Positions 7,297 to 14,714 are shown, counted from the first letter of the stretch. The stretch: 30,093 nucleotides of DNA from Halovenus sp. (GCA_028274925.1 JAQCNR010000104.1:1-30093); one strand, 5' to 3'. Numbers and translations are program-made. The notes: a model not told the origin generated them from the letters alone.

Positions 7297-7653
7297 ATGC
7301 CCACGCGGAGTAACAAGCACATCAAGAAATTCAACCAACTCGTCGAGGTGTACGACCCCGACGGAGTCGAGCCTATCGAGACGGTAGGGTCTCGCGAGGA
7401 CGCGGTCCTCGAACAGCGACGGGAGGAACTCACCGAGCACCGAGCGCGCGTCGAGGCCCTCGGCGTGAGGGAGTTTTTCGACGAGGAGCGCGAGCGCGAG
7501 ATTCGAGACAGCGAGAGCCACCCCGACCCGGCGGCAGTCGCCGAGTCACAGCGTGAGGAGATGCTCGACAGACTCGACTCCATCGAGGACGCGCTGGCGG
7601 AGGCACTCGACGGCGGTGCGGTGCTCGATACGGACGACACGTTGGACTGGTAA
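7297..7653 (+). CDS. uncharacterised acidic coiled-coil protein
   Basis: I do not recognise a named family for this 118-residue protein. After a basic start (MPTRSNKHIKKFNQLVEVYD), residues 28-68 are rich in Glu and Arg in heptad-like spacing (EDAVLEQRREELTEHRARVE, then FDEEREREIRD). A second predicted helix follows (EEMLDRLDSIEDALAEALDG). The protein ends in an acidic tail. There is no signal peptide, membrane segment or cysteine. The ATG at 7297 is chosen because the coding-like acidic composition begins there and a weak TATA-like box lies 27 nt upstream; in-frame ATGs further upstream fall inside the antisense pspAB gene. It is divergent from pspAB and shares a palindrome with it, which hints at co-regulation. 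Confidence 0.7.
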   Translation: MPTRSNKHIKKFNQLVEVYDPDGVEPIETVGSREDAVLEQRREELTEHRARVEALGVREFFDEEREREIRDSESHPDPAAVAESQREEMLDRLDSIEDALAEALDGGAVLDTDDTLDW

Positions 7654-7660
7654 CGTGGTG

Positions 7661-7667
7661 TTTACAA
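7661..7667 (+). promoter_or_regulatory. TATA-like box of nmd3
   Basis: TTTACAA is centred 26 nt upstream of the ATG at 7690. Confidence 0.5.
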
Positions 7668-7689
7668 GCGCGAGCAGTCTATCGGTGAT

Positions 7690-8784
7690 ATGAGCCGGTC
7701 CGGAGCCTTCTGTCCGCGGTGTGGTTCGGAGATCGTCCGAGAGACGGAGCTTCCGGACCAAGTCGACGGACGACTATGTGACGATTGTTATCTGAAACAG
7801 TACGACCTCGTGGACGCACCCGACCGAATCGAGATTACGGTCTGTGCGCAGTGTGGCGCTGTCGACCGCGGCAACCGATGGGTCGACATCGGTGCCGACG
7901 ATTACACCGATATCGCAATCGACGAAATAACTGACGCGCTCTCTATCCACGTCGACGCGAGCAGTATCTCCTGGCAGGTCGCGCCCGAACAGGTCGACCC
8001 GACGACAATCAAGATGCATGTCCAGTTTTCCGGCGTCCTGCGCGAGACACCACTGACTGAGGAACTGACTGTTCCGGTCAAAATTGGCCGCGCGACGTGC
8101 AAGCGTTGTGGCAGGATTGCTGGTGGCTCCTACGCTGGCGTTGTCCAGTTGCGCGGGGTCGACAGAGAGCCAACCGAAGACGAGAAAGACCGAACCAAAG
8201 AGATTGCACACACCCTCGTCGACGAACTCGAAGACAAGGGTGACCGCGAGGCGTTCGTGACCGAAATCAACGAGGTCCAGGGTGGGCTGGATATTCGCCT
8301 GTCGACGACACGATTAGGCGAGCAGATCGCCCGACAGGTGACGGAGGAACTGGGTGGCGAGTTCACCGACCACGAAACGCTCGTCACCGAAGACGACGAC
8401 GGCAACGAACTGTACCGCGTGACCTTCGCCGTTCGCCTCCCACCGTATCACCCCGGTGAAATTGTCGACCCGGGCGACGGCGAGGGGCCGGTACTGGTCG
8501 AAAGCGCCCGAGAGACGATGCGAGGCACGCGGCTGAAGACCCACGAAGAGTACCAGACTCCCTTCGAGGACGGAACTGCACCAGAAGGAACGCGACTGGG
8601 CTGGCGCGAGGACGCTCAGGAGACGACGCTGGTCGCTGTCGAGGACGAGCACGCGGTTCAGGTTCTCGACCCAGAAACCTACGAGACGAAGTCGGTTGCT
8701 CGCCCGCCGGAGTTAGAGACAGACCGTGACACTGTGGAAGTCTTTCGTGGCGACGGCACGCTGTACATGCTTCCTGAGGAGTAA
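7690..8784 (+). CDS. nmd3: NMD3-related ribosomal export/biogenesis protein
   Basis: This 364-residue archaeal homologue of eukaryotic NMD3, the 60S-subunit export adaptor, probably acts in archaea in large-subunit maturation or recycling, though its role there is not well defined. The N-terminal half carries four CxxC pairs typical of the family's zinc-binding region: C8/C11, C30/C33, C52/C55 and C137/C140. The middle (LDIRLSTTRLGEQIARQVTEELGGEF onward) matches the NMD3 OB/SH3-like core, and HETLVTEDDDGNELYRVTFAVRLPPY is characteristic. The eukaryotic nuclear export tail is absent, as expected. It has its own TATA-like box and is followed by a T-tract. Confidence 0.9.
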   Translation: MSRSGAFCPRCGSEIVRETELPDQVDGRLCDDCYLKQYDLVDAPDRIEITVCAQCGAVDRGNRWVDIGADDYTDIAIDEITDALSIHVDASSISWQVAPEQVDPTTIKMHVQFSGVLRETPLTEELTVPVKIGRATCKRCGRIAGGSYAGVVQLRGVDREPTEDEKDRTKEIAHTLVDELEDKGDREAFVTEINEVQGGLDIRLSTTRLGEQIARQVTEELGGEFTDHETLVTEDDDGNELYRVTFAVRLPPYHPGEIVDPGDGEGPVLVESARETMRGTRLKTHEEYQTPFEDGTAPEGTRLGWREDAQETTLVAVEDEHAVQVLDPETYETKSVARPPELETDRDTVEVFRGDGTLYMLPEE

Positions 8785-8799
8785 GACGGGTCATAACCC

Positions 8800-8806
8800 T
8801 TTTTTT
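8800..8806 (+). terminator. T7 tract: nmd3 terminator and/or mscS TATA element
   Basis: A run of seven T lies 16 nt after the nmd3 stop and is centred 26 nt before the ATG at 8829. It could serve as the U-tract ending nmd3 transcription, as an AT-rich promoter core for the next gene, or both. The sequence alone does not decide. Confidence 0.45.
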
Positions 8807-8828
8807 CCGTGGGGGTCTCTGCACCTCC

Positions 8829-9836
8829 ATGACAGTGTCGCGACTGTTGTCGGGTGTTTTCAGCGGGGTAAGTCCAATCAGCCGTCCCGAGTGGCTCCCG
8901 GCCCAGATTCCAGACACTGCGGTAGACCTGACTGCCTCTGTGCTGGTTGTCGTGTTGACGTGGCTGACTGCGCGAGTGCTCGTTCGACTCTTTAGCCGTC
9001 GCATCGCGCAGTTCGTCAGTCGGCCGAGTCTCACCCGGGTCTCGCTCGCAGCGATTCGCCTTGGCGTCTATGCCTTCGGGTTCTTGACACTGTTGCGCAT
9101 CAACGGCCTCGATTTGGGGAATATTGCGCTGTCGGTGACAGTCTTCTCGGCAGTGGTCGGTGTCATTCTCGCGCCGATTGTCGGCAGTGTCATCAGCGGT
9201 GTCTTTCTGCTCGCTGACCAACCCTACGAAATCGGAGATATGATCGAACTCCCGGACCAGGGCCAGGGGACACGCGGGTTCGTCGACGATATCACCCTTC
9301 GATACACCAAGATATTCACACTGGACAACACATTTCTGGTGGTCCCAAACGGTGAGATGCGCTCGCGCGATGTCGTCAACTACTCCGCCGAAGACACGCG
9401 CGTGCGTCTCGCGCTCGACGTGTTGATCACCTACGAGAGCGATGTGAAGACGGCACGGGACAGAATCGAAGCGGGCGCGCGGGAGGTACCCGAGGTTATT
9501 GCCGGCGGCCCGCGCATCCGCATCGGGGGCGCACGCTACCCCGCCGGTCCGGACTGTCTCATCAGTGAGTTCGGTGACCACGGCGTCCTGCTCCGTCTGC
9601 GCTACTGGGCTAAAGAGCCGTACAGCCTCCAGACGGTCCGCTCGAAGGTCCAGACAAGTATCTGGGATACGTTGCAGGCCGAAGAGAATGTCGAGTTCGC
9701 CTACCCGCACTCACACATGGTGTTCGACGATACCAGCGGTCAACTACAGGTGGGCGTCGGTGAGGGGAACACACGATACCGAGACGGCCCGGCAACGCGG
9801 ACCGAGACCGATACCGACCCAGACGAACTGAACTGA
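8829..9836 (+). CDS. small-conductance mechanosensitive channel (MscS family)
   Basis: This 335-residue membrane channel opens under membrane tension to release osmolytes. There are three hydrophobic segments: about 33-58, 75-93 and 100-131. The last is the Gly/Ala-rich pore helix (AVVGVILAPIVGSVISGVFLLAD). It is followed by the MscS beta domain (QPYEIGDMIEL, RGFVDDITLRYTKIFTLDNTFLVVPNGEM) and the C-terminal alpha/beta domain (VRLALDVLITYESD). The tail is acidic and Thr-rich. The length is close to simple MscS proteins. The neighbours are unrelated, so regulation is probably independent. Confidence 0.93.
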   Translation: MTVSRLLSGVFSGVSPISRPEWLPAQIPDTAVDLTASVLVVVLTWLTARVLVRLFSRRIAQFVSRPSLTRVSLAAIRLGVYAFGFLTLLRINGLDLGNIALSVTVFSAVVGVILAPIVGSVISGVFLLADQPYEIGDMIELPDQGQGTRGFVDDITLRYTKIFTLDNTFLVVPNGEMRSRDVVNYSAEDTRVRLALDVLITYESDVKTARDRIEAGAREVPEVIAGGPRIRIGGARYPAGPDCLISEFGDHGVLLRLRYWAKEPYSLQTVRSKVQTSIWDTLQAEENVEFAYPHSHMVFDDTSGQLQVGVGEGNTRYRDGPATRTETDTDPDELN

Positions 9837-9918
9837 GTCACACCAGCGTCGTCTTGCCGTTATCATGTGACCCGCTATCACCGACCTCGCGGGGATTTAC
9901 ATACTCAGGGAGACTAGG

Positions 9919-10209
9919 ATGGTTGTGACAGAAGATAATGGGCACAAGAATCTCCGGATGCCCAACGATAATGAACTGTTTGCTGTCGTAGAGAGCCACG
10001 ACGGTGGCAATCACGTCAGCCTGCAGTGCGAAGACGGTGAACGACGGATGGGACGTATCCCAGGGCGCATGAAATATCGCGTCTGGATCGAAAAAGGCGA
10101 TGTCGTGCTGGTCGAACCCTGGGACTGGCAAGACGAGAAAGGCGACATCGAGTGGCGATACGACAGCCAGGCCGCCGACCAACTCCGGCGCGAAGGCCAC
10201 ATCGAATAA
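9919..10209 (+). CDS. eif1A: translation initiation factor aIF-1A
   Basis: This 96-residue OB-fold factor binds the small-subunit A site during initiation. The family landmarks are clear: HKNLRMPNDNELFAVVESHDGGNHVSLQCEDG, the RIPGRMKYRVWI strand, and DVVLVEPWDWQDEKGDIEWRYDSQAADQLRREGHI. Archaeal genomes often hold two copies, and the VESHDGGNHV segment differs from the more usual form I remember, so this may be the divergent paralogue. One oddity: the best TATA-like sequence (TTTACATA, 9896-9903) is only 20 nt before the ATG. Standard spacing would put the transcript start at about 9925, where an in-frame GTG lies. Confidence 0.93.
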   Translation: MVVTEDNGHKNLRMPNDNELFAVVESHDGGNHVSLQCEDGERRMGRIPGRMKYRVWIEKGDVVLVEPWDWQDEKGDIEWRYDSQAADQLRREGHIE

Positions 10210-10216
10210 TCGACGA

Positions 10217-10232
10217 TTTTTCTCGCGTTTTC
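10217..10232 (+). terminator. T-rich run after aIF-1A
   Basis: TTTTT at 10217-10221 and TTTT at 10229-10232 lie just past the aIF-1A stop. A GAGCCC-T-GGGCTC inverted repeat follows at about 10240-10252. This is a plausible termination zone. Confidence 0.4.
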
Positions 10233-10309
10233 ACCCGCCTGTGAGCCCTGGGCTCGGCACAGTCCCTGTGTGAACTGTTCTCTGCCACAGTCAACCGAGA
10301 TACGTCGGC

Positions 10310-10316
10310 TTTTATC
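10310..10316 (+). promoter_or_regulatory. TATA-like box of ychF
   Basis: TTTTATC is centred 26 nt before the ATG at 10339, which decides the start over the in-frame ATG at 10270. Confidence 0.6.
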
Positions 10317-10338
10317 CATTCAGGGACTCGTTCGGGCA

Positions 10339-11526
10339 ATGAGTTACCGAATCGGCCTCGTCGGCAAGCCCTCTGTTGGGAAGTCGACATTTTTCAATGC
10401 GGCGACGATGAACGACGTGCCCGAGGGAGCCTACCCCTTCACGACAATCGACCCGAGTCTCGGCGAAGCCTACGTTCGCACAGAGTGTGCCGCCCCGGAG
10501 TTCGACCGGACCTGCCAGCCTTCCGTCGGCAAGTGCGAGGACGGCACCCGCTTCGTCCCGATTAAACTGGTCGACATCGCCGGGCTAGTCCCCGGCGCAC
10601 ACGAGGGCCGCGGACTGGGTAATCAGTTCCTGACCGACCTCAACGAGACGGACGCCTTGATTCACGTTGTCGACTTCTCCGGCCAGACTGACGCCGAAGG
10701 AGAGGCAACGGAGGGTCACGACCCCCGCGAGGACATCGAGTTTCTCGAAGACGAACTCGACGCGTGGTATTTCGATATCCTCCAGAAGGGGATCCAGCGC
10801 TACGAGGACAAGCAACTCTCCGACCCAGACCCCGAAGAGATTCTCGGCGAACAACTGTCGGCGTTTAGTATCAGTCCAGCAGCGATCAAACAGACGATTC
10901 TCTCGATTGATCTCACAGTCGAACCGTCGGACTGGGACGGCGAAGAGCAACAGTTGCTGGCCCAGGAGATTCGCAAGCGCACCAAGCCGATGGTCATCGC
11001 GGCGAACAAGATGGACCTGCCCGAAGCACAGGAGAACTACGAGGAGATTACCGAGGACCCAGCCTACGACCACCTCACGTTCGTTCCTGTCTCTGCCCAC
11101 GCAGAGAAGGCGCTGAAAAACGGTGCCGAGCAAGACGTACTGGAGTACGTGCCCGGCGACGGCGAATTCGAGATTACTGGGGACCTGCCTCGCGAGAAGA
11201 AGACCGGCCTCGAACAGATTCGTGAGTTCGCCGGCGAGTTCGACGGTACTGGTGTCCAGCAAGCGCTCGAAGCCGCCGTCTTCGACGTGCTGGAACTGAA
11301 GGCTGTCTTCCCCGGAACGGCCTCGGGCGAGTGGACAAACGGTCCATTCCGGGACTGCTTTCTGCTCCCCAGCGACGCGACGGCCGAGGAGTTCGCCTAT
11401 CATCTCCATACCGACATCGGCGAGGGATTCCTGCACGGTATCGACTGCCGGAGCGAGCGACAGGTCGGCGCAGAGACGGTGCTGGACGACCGCGCAGTGA
11501 TCGAGGTTATCTCGACAAATCAGTGA
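10339..11526 (+). CDS. ychF: YchF/OLA1-family TRAFAC NTPase
   Basis: This 395-residue Obg-related P-loop NTPase associates with ribosomes and stress responses in the family. Motifs: G1 GKPSVGKST (residues 9-17), the switch region PFTTIDPSLG, G3 DIAG followed by LVPGAHEGRGLGNQFL, a helical insert rich in acidic residues, then G4 NKMD near residue 222. The C-terminal TGS-like domain includes the FPGTASGEW and DCFLLPSDATAEEFAYHLHTDIGEGFLHGIDCR blocks. Bacterial and eukaryotic members usually have NxxE at G4 and prefer ATP; NKMD here is the GTPase-type form, which I believe is common in archaeal members. The start at 10339 begins at the first beta strand (MSYRIGLVGKP) and fits the promoter. Confidence 0.92.
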   Translation: MSYRIGLVGKPSVGKSTFFNAATMNDVPEGAYPFTTIDPSLGEAYVRTECAAPEFDRTCQPSVGKCEDGTRFVPIKLVDIAGLVPGAHEGRGLGNQFLTDLNETDALIHVVDFSGQTDAEGEATEGHDPREDIEFLEDELDAWYFDILQKGIQRYEDKQLSDPDPEEILGEQLSAFSISPAAIKQTILSIDLTVEPSDWDGEEQQLLAQEIRKRTKPMVIAANKMDLPEAQENYEEITEDPAYDHLTFVPVSAHAEKALKNGAEQDVLEYVPGDGEFEITGDLPREKKTGLEQIREFAGEFDGTGVQQALEAAVFDVLELKAVFPGTASGEWTNGPFRDCFLLPSDATAEEFAYHLHTDIGEGFLHGIDCRSERQVGAETVLDDRAVIEVISTNQ

Positions 11527-11534
11527 GAGCCAAA

Positions 11535-11547
11535 CAGTAATTTACTG
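11535..11547 (+). promoter_or_regulatory. palindromic TATA region of the VOC gene
   Basis: CAGTAA-T-TTACTG is a perfect 13-nt palindrome whose AT-rich centre lies 26 nt before the ATG at 11567. It probably contains the TATA box and may double as an operator. Confidence 0.5.
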
Positions 11548-11566
11548 CGGGACAGTAGCCTCAATT

Positions 11567-12253
11567 ATGCTCGATGGACTCCGCTGGCTTGCACTTGAAG
11601 TCAAGTATCTCGACCGGGCACAGTCGTTTTACGAGGCCTTCCTCGACCTCGATGTCCGACGGACGGACGAACACGAGGTTGCACTCGCGGCCGGAGAGAC
11701 TGACCTGCTACTCCGACGGCCGGAGTCCGTCCCGCGAGGAGGACTCCACACTCATTACGCGATGTCGATTCCCACCGACGAGTACGACACGTGGTACGAG
11801 CGCCTCGACGAACGATTCGAATTGGCCGAACACACGTTCGGCGACGCGAAATCGTTGTACTTCTACGACACGGAGACGAACTGCGTCGAACTCGGTCAGT
11901 CCGACGTGGATGGCCCCGGAATCGACGGGATATTGGAGGTTGTCTTCGAGGTGGCGGACCTGGACCGCGCACAGAAACTGTACGAACAACTGGGCTTCGA
12001 GACAGTCGACGAAGGTGACCAGCGCAAGCGCGTGCGCCTGACCGCCGGGTCGTTCGATATCGAACTCTGGGAGCCACATCTCGGACTGGCAGACGCACGT
12101 GGCGGCGTCCACGTCGACGTCGGTATCGAAACTGGGGAGGCCGAGGCAATTATCGAGAACGTACAGGACGACATCGTTGTGGTCGAAGCGGCGGACCCGG
12201 GCTATCGGCTGGAGGACCCGGACGGCCATCGCATCAGCCTGATCGAGGGTTGA
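11567..12253 (+). CDS. two-module VOC (glyoxalase/dioxygenase superfamily) protein
   Basis: The 228 residues divide into two beta-alpha-beta-beta-beta VOC modules. Module 1 spans about 1-110 (LRWLALEVKYLDRAQSFYEA through LYFYDTETNCVELGQS). Module 2 spans about 118-228 (LEVVFEVADLDRAQKLYEQL through YRLEDPDGHRISLIEG). Each ends in the DP-x-G/N-x-(I/V)-E-like strand that supplies a metal ligand in the superfamily. A His/Glu metal set is partly visible (THYAMSIP, NCVELGQ, VHVDVGIE). VOC members include glyoxalases, ring-cleavage dioxygenases and resistance proteins, and the sequence does not tell the substrate. It sits 41 nt ahead of mch with a separate promoter for each. Confidence 0.82.
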   Translation: MLDGLRWLALEVKYLDRAQSFYEAFLDLDVRRTDEHEVALAAGETDLLLRRPESVPRGGLHTHYAMSIPTDEYDTWYERLDERFELAEHTFGDAKSLYFYDTETNCVELGQSDVDGPGIDGILEVVFEVADLDRAQKLYEQLGFETVDEGDQRKRVRLTAGSFDIELWEPHLGLADARGGVHVDVGIETGEAEAIIENVQDDIVVVEAADPGYRLEDPDGHRISLIEG

Positions 12254-12264
12254 GAACCCTATCC

Positions 12265-12272
12265 TTTTCTAT
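12265..12272 (+). promoter_or_regulatory. TATA-like box of mch
   Basis: TTTTCTAT is centred about 26 nt upstream of the ATG at 12294. It lies in the short gap after the VOC gene. Confidence 0.45.
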
Positions 12273-12293
12273 CGGCGAGCGCGCAATAGCTCC

Positions 12294-13226
12294 ATGGAGA
12301 GTCTCAACAGGATGGCCACCGAGTTGGTCGACGAGGCCATCGAGTTTGCCGATGAATTGACTATCGACGTGCACCAGCTAACTGGTGACGCCGCGGTGCT
12401 TGATTTCGGAGTGCAGACGCCGGGCGCTATCGAGGCTGGGTTGCTGCTCGCAGAGATTCAAACTGCCGGAATGGCAACTATCCAGACCCGCACTGGCCGA
12501 GTCGCGGGGACACCCCGAACACACGTCGAGCTATCGACCGACCAGCCAGCGTTATCGCTGCTCTGTGCCGGCAAGGGGGGCTGGGAACTCGTGACCGAGG
12601 AGTTCGAGGGACTCGGTAGCGGCCCCGCTCGCGCGCTCGTCGCTGAAGAAGACATCTTCGACAGAGTCGGATACGCCGAGGAGTTCGACTTTGCCGTCCT
12701 GGTCGTCGAGTCCGACCAACTTCCAGACGAGGCTGTCGCCCAGCAGGTTGCTGACCGCGCCGGCGTCCCCGAAAGTGGTGTCTTCCTGCCCACCTACGCC
12801 GCCGCAAGCATCACCGGCAGCGTCGTCGGGGCAGCCCGCGCAACCGAGCTAGCTGTCTACCGCCTGACTGAACTCGGTTACGACCCACTTGATGTGCTCT
12901 CAGCGTCAGGATCCGCGCCAGTCGCACCCGTCGCAGGCGACGAATCCACGGCGATGACCTACACGAACGACGCCGTGATGTACGGCGGCGAGGTCCACCT
13001 CGTCGTCGACGAATCGTTCGACCGATTCAACGAGGTGGCCTCGTCTGCCCGCAACGACTACGGCGACCCATTCGCTGACATCGCCGAGTCGGTCGACTAC
13101 GATTACAGCGAACTCGACCGGGGACTGTTCGCTCCGGCACAGGTGACAATTGATGTCGTCGGTGGCGACACACACGTCGTCGGCGACACTGCAGAGGACG
13201 TATTGGCCGAGAGCTACGGCTTCTAA
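12294..13226 (+). CDS. mch: methenyltetrahydromethanopterin cyclohydrolase
   Basis: This 310-residue enzyme interconverts N5,N10-methenyl- and N5-formyl-tetrahydromethanopterin in C1 metabolism. Family features are MESLNRMATELVDEAIEFAD at the N-terminus, the Gly-rich GAIEAGLLLAEI helix, LCAGKGGWEL, GSGPARAL, and the late block GSAPVAPVAGDE followed by AMTYTNDAVMYGGEVHLVVDE. Methanogens use it in methanogenesis. Haloarchaea carry homologues without methanogenesis, where the pterin or folate partner is less certain. The length is normal for the family. An inverted repeat GGCAGG/CCTGCC (13237-13242 and 13261-13266) follows the gene and might mark the transcript end. Confidence 0.92.
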   Translation: MESLNRMATELVDEAIEFADELTIDVHQLTGDAAVLDFGVQTPGAIEAGLLLAEIQTAGMATIQTRTGRVAGTPRTHVELSTDQPALSLLCAGKGGWELVTEEFEGLGSGPARALVAEEDIFDRVGYAEEFDFAVLVVESDQLPDEAVAQQVADRAGVPESGVFLPTYAAASITGSVVGAARATELAVYRLTELGYDPLDVLSASGSAPVAPVAGDESTAMTYTNDAVMYGGEVHLVVDESFDRFNEVASSARNDYGDPFADIAESVDYDYSELDRGLFAPAQVTIDVVGGDTHVVGDTAEDVLAESYGF

Positions 13227-13297
13227 GCGACTGGAAGGCAGGATACACTGAGCGAGATTACCTGCCAATGAGAGCGAACAATCGCCTCGAACCGCAA

Positions 13298-13308
13298 ACA
13301 GTAAAGTG
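13298..13308 (+). promoter_or_regulatory. TATA-like element upstream of the MFS leader ORF
   Basis: AACAGTAAAGT is centred 27 nt before the ATG at 13330, the leaderless distance for the short ORF. A second AT-rich candidate (TCTTTTACG, about 13345-13353) would instead give a leadered transporter mRNA. Confidence 0.4.
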
Positions 13309-13328
13309 CTGACTGACCATTCAGTTAG
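13309..13328. promoter_or_regulatory. TetR-type palindromic operator candidate of the MFS gene
   Basis: ACTGA-CCAT-TCAGT (13312-13325) is a perfect inverted repeat, with CTG and TAG continuing a looser symmetry outside. Repeats of this ACTGA/TCAGT form are typical operators of TetR-family repressors of efflux transporters. It lies between the TATA-like element and the leader-ORF start, where a bound repressor would block transcription. No TetR gene is in the window. Confidence 0.55.
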
Positions 13329-13329
13329 T

Positions 13330-13410
13330 ATGCGCAGTTATTCGTCTTTTACGACCGGTCCGACGGCAGTTTGGTCGGGACTCCCGCGTGTGTGGGATGG
13401 TAATCAATGA
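13330..13410 (+). CDS. 26-residue leader ORF overlapping the MFS start
   Basis: An ATG at 13330 opens a frame MRSYSSFTTGPTAVW... of 26 codons ending in TGA at 13408-13410. The stop shares four bases (ATGA) with the ATG of the transporter at 13407. This is the stop-start overlap used for translational coupling, as seen in the etf and gyr operons of this window. A TATA-like element lies 27 nt upstream, so the peptide would be read from a leaderless mRNA. The peptide has no recognisable motif. It could be a chance ORF within an untranslated leader. Confidence 0.4.
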   Translation: MRSYSSFTTGPTAVWSGLPRVWDGNQ

Positions 13411-14714
13411 GCAACGAGGAGGGTAACGATGGTATAACTCACGAACAGTACGTCATTATCGGCTCAGTCATCGCGAGCACATTCTTCGTCGGGTTCGGTG
13501 GTGGCGTCATCTTTCCGATTCTTCCGAATCTCGGTTCTGTCCTCGGCATCTCACCATTTTTTGTCGGACTGATTCTCAGTGCAAACCGGTTTGCTCGGCT
13601 GGTTGCAAACGCTCCAGCCGGAAGTATTGTCGACCGCGTCGGCACACGGACGCCATTCATCGCTGGCCTGTTCATCCAGGCTGTCGGTACTTCTGGTTAC
13701 ATCGTCGCGTACTTCTCGCCGGTCCCCGAGCCGTGGTTTCTGCTAACCAGAATCCTCTGGGGACTCGGCAGCGCGCTCGTGTTCGCAACGGCGTACACAA
13801 TCGCCGCCGACGTGAGCAAGAGTGGCTCCCGTGGGACGAGTATGGGGCTGATTCGCGGCGGAACTATCTTCGGATTCCCCACTGGACTCGTCGTGGGCGG
13901 CGTCGTCAGCGACGTAGCTGACGGCGTGATCTGGAATCTCCCCGGCGACATCGTCGCCTTCGTCGTGGCGACGATGTTCGCACTGCTGGCCGCGCTGCTG
14001 GCCTATCTGTTCGTTCCCGAAACCCACGTCGAAGGCGAGGCAAACAGTTCGGTGAAGCCGTGGGAAATCGACCGCAGTCCGACGACGCTCACCGTTGGAC
14101 TCGTGAACTTCACGATTCTGTTCGGCTACATCGGCGCGCTGTTCTCGACGCTCGTGCTCTTTCTCAACAAGCGAAATCTTGCCGTTCTCGGCTTCGGCGC
14201 ACAGGGGAGTTCGGGAATGTTCATGGCGATTACCGTCCTCGGCGCAGCGGTGTTCATGCTCGCCGGCGGCTACCTGAGCGACCACCGCAAATCCCGAGTT
14301 CCGATTCTCCTGTTTTTCATCGGCGTCGCCTCGGTCGGTTTTCTCGTTCTCGCTATCGCGGATTCGGTTCCAACCCTGATGCTCGCTTGCGTGTTGATCG
14401 GCAGCGGACAGGGCGGAACAAGCGGTCCGCTGGTGGCGCTGCTTGCAGACCTGACTCCCGCAGACCAGATGGGCCGAGCCTCCGGGACGAACAACGTCCT
14501 TGGGGATATCGGCGGGGGACTGGGGCCGCTGGTATCGCTGCCACTCATCGAAGCCGTCGGGTTCACGCCAATCTACGCGGCCTGTGCACTATTGCCACTG
14601 ACCGCCGGCGTGATTCTTCTCGTTGGGATTCGCTACGAGACAGGGCGACTCTTTCCAGAAACAGATTACATCGACGTGTCGACAGATTCAGCGCGGGATT
14701 CGCCGGCAGATTAG
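13407..14714 (+). CDS. MFS transporter
   Basis: This 435-residue polytopic membrane protein has the major facilitator pattern of two six-helix halves joined by a hydrophilic loop around residues 205-225 (ETHVEGEANSSVKPWEIDRSP). The loop-2/3 motif appears as AGSIVDRVGTRTPF (about 71-84), and GLGSALVFATAY resembles the family's helix 4. The second half includes GGYLSDHRKSRVP and the Gly-rich GSGQGGTSGPLVALLADL, as in drug or metabolite efflux members. The substrate is unknown, and the TetR-type operator upstream suggests an efflux pump induced by its substrate. An in-frame stop directly before the ATG (TAA at 13401) fixes the start. Its 3' end overlaps the convergent top6A by four bases. Confidence 0.92.
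   Translation: MSNEEGNDGITHEQYVIIGSVIASTFFVGFGGGVIFPILPNLGSVLGISPFFVGLILSANRFARLVANAPAGSIVDRVGTRTPFIAGLFIQAVGTSGYIVAYFSPVPEPWFLLTRILWGLGSALVFATAYTIAADVSKSGSRGTSMGLIRGGTIFGFPTGLVVGGVVSDVADGVIWNLPGDIVAFVVATMFALLAALLAYLFVPETHVEGEANSSVKPWEIDRSPTTLTVGLVNFTILFGYIGALFSTLVLFLNKRNLAVLGFGAQGSSGMFMAITVLGAAVFMLAGGYLSDHRKSRVPILLFFIGVASVGFLVLAIADSVPTLMLACVLIGSGQGGTSGPLVALLADLTPADQMGRASGTNNVLGDIGGGLGPLVSLPLIEAVGFTPIYAACALLPLTAGVILLVGIRYETGRLFPETDYIDVSTDSARDSPAD

Noticed and set aside
8822..8828. CACCTCC just before the mscS ATG as a ribosome-binding signal
   Set aside because: It has the sense of the 16S rRNA tail itself, not its complement, so it cannot pair as a Shine-Dalgarno.
13237..13266. GGCAGG/CCTGCC inverted repeat after mch as an intrinsic terminator
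   Set aside because: The 18-nt loop and lack of a following T-run make it weak. It is mentioned only within the mch entry.
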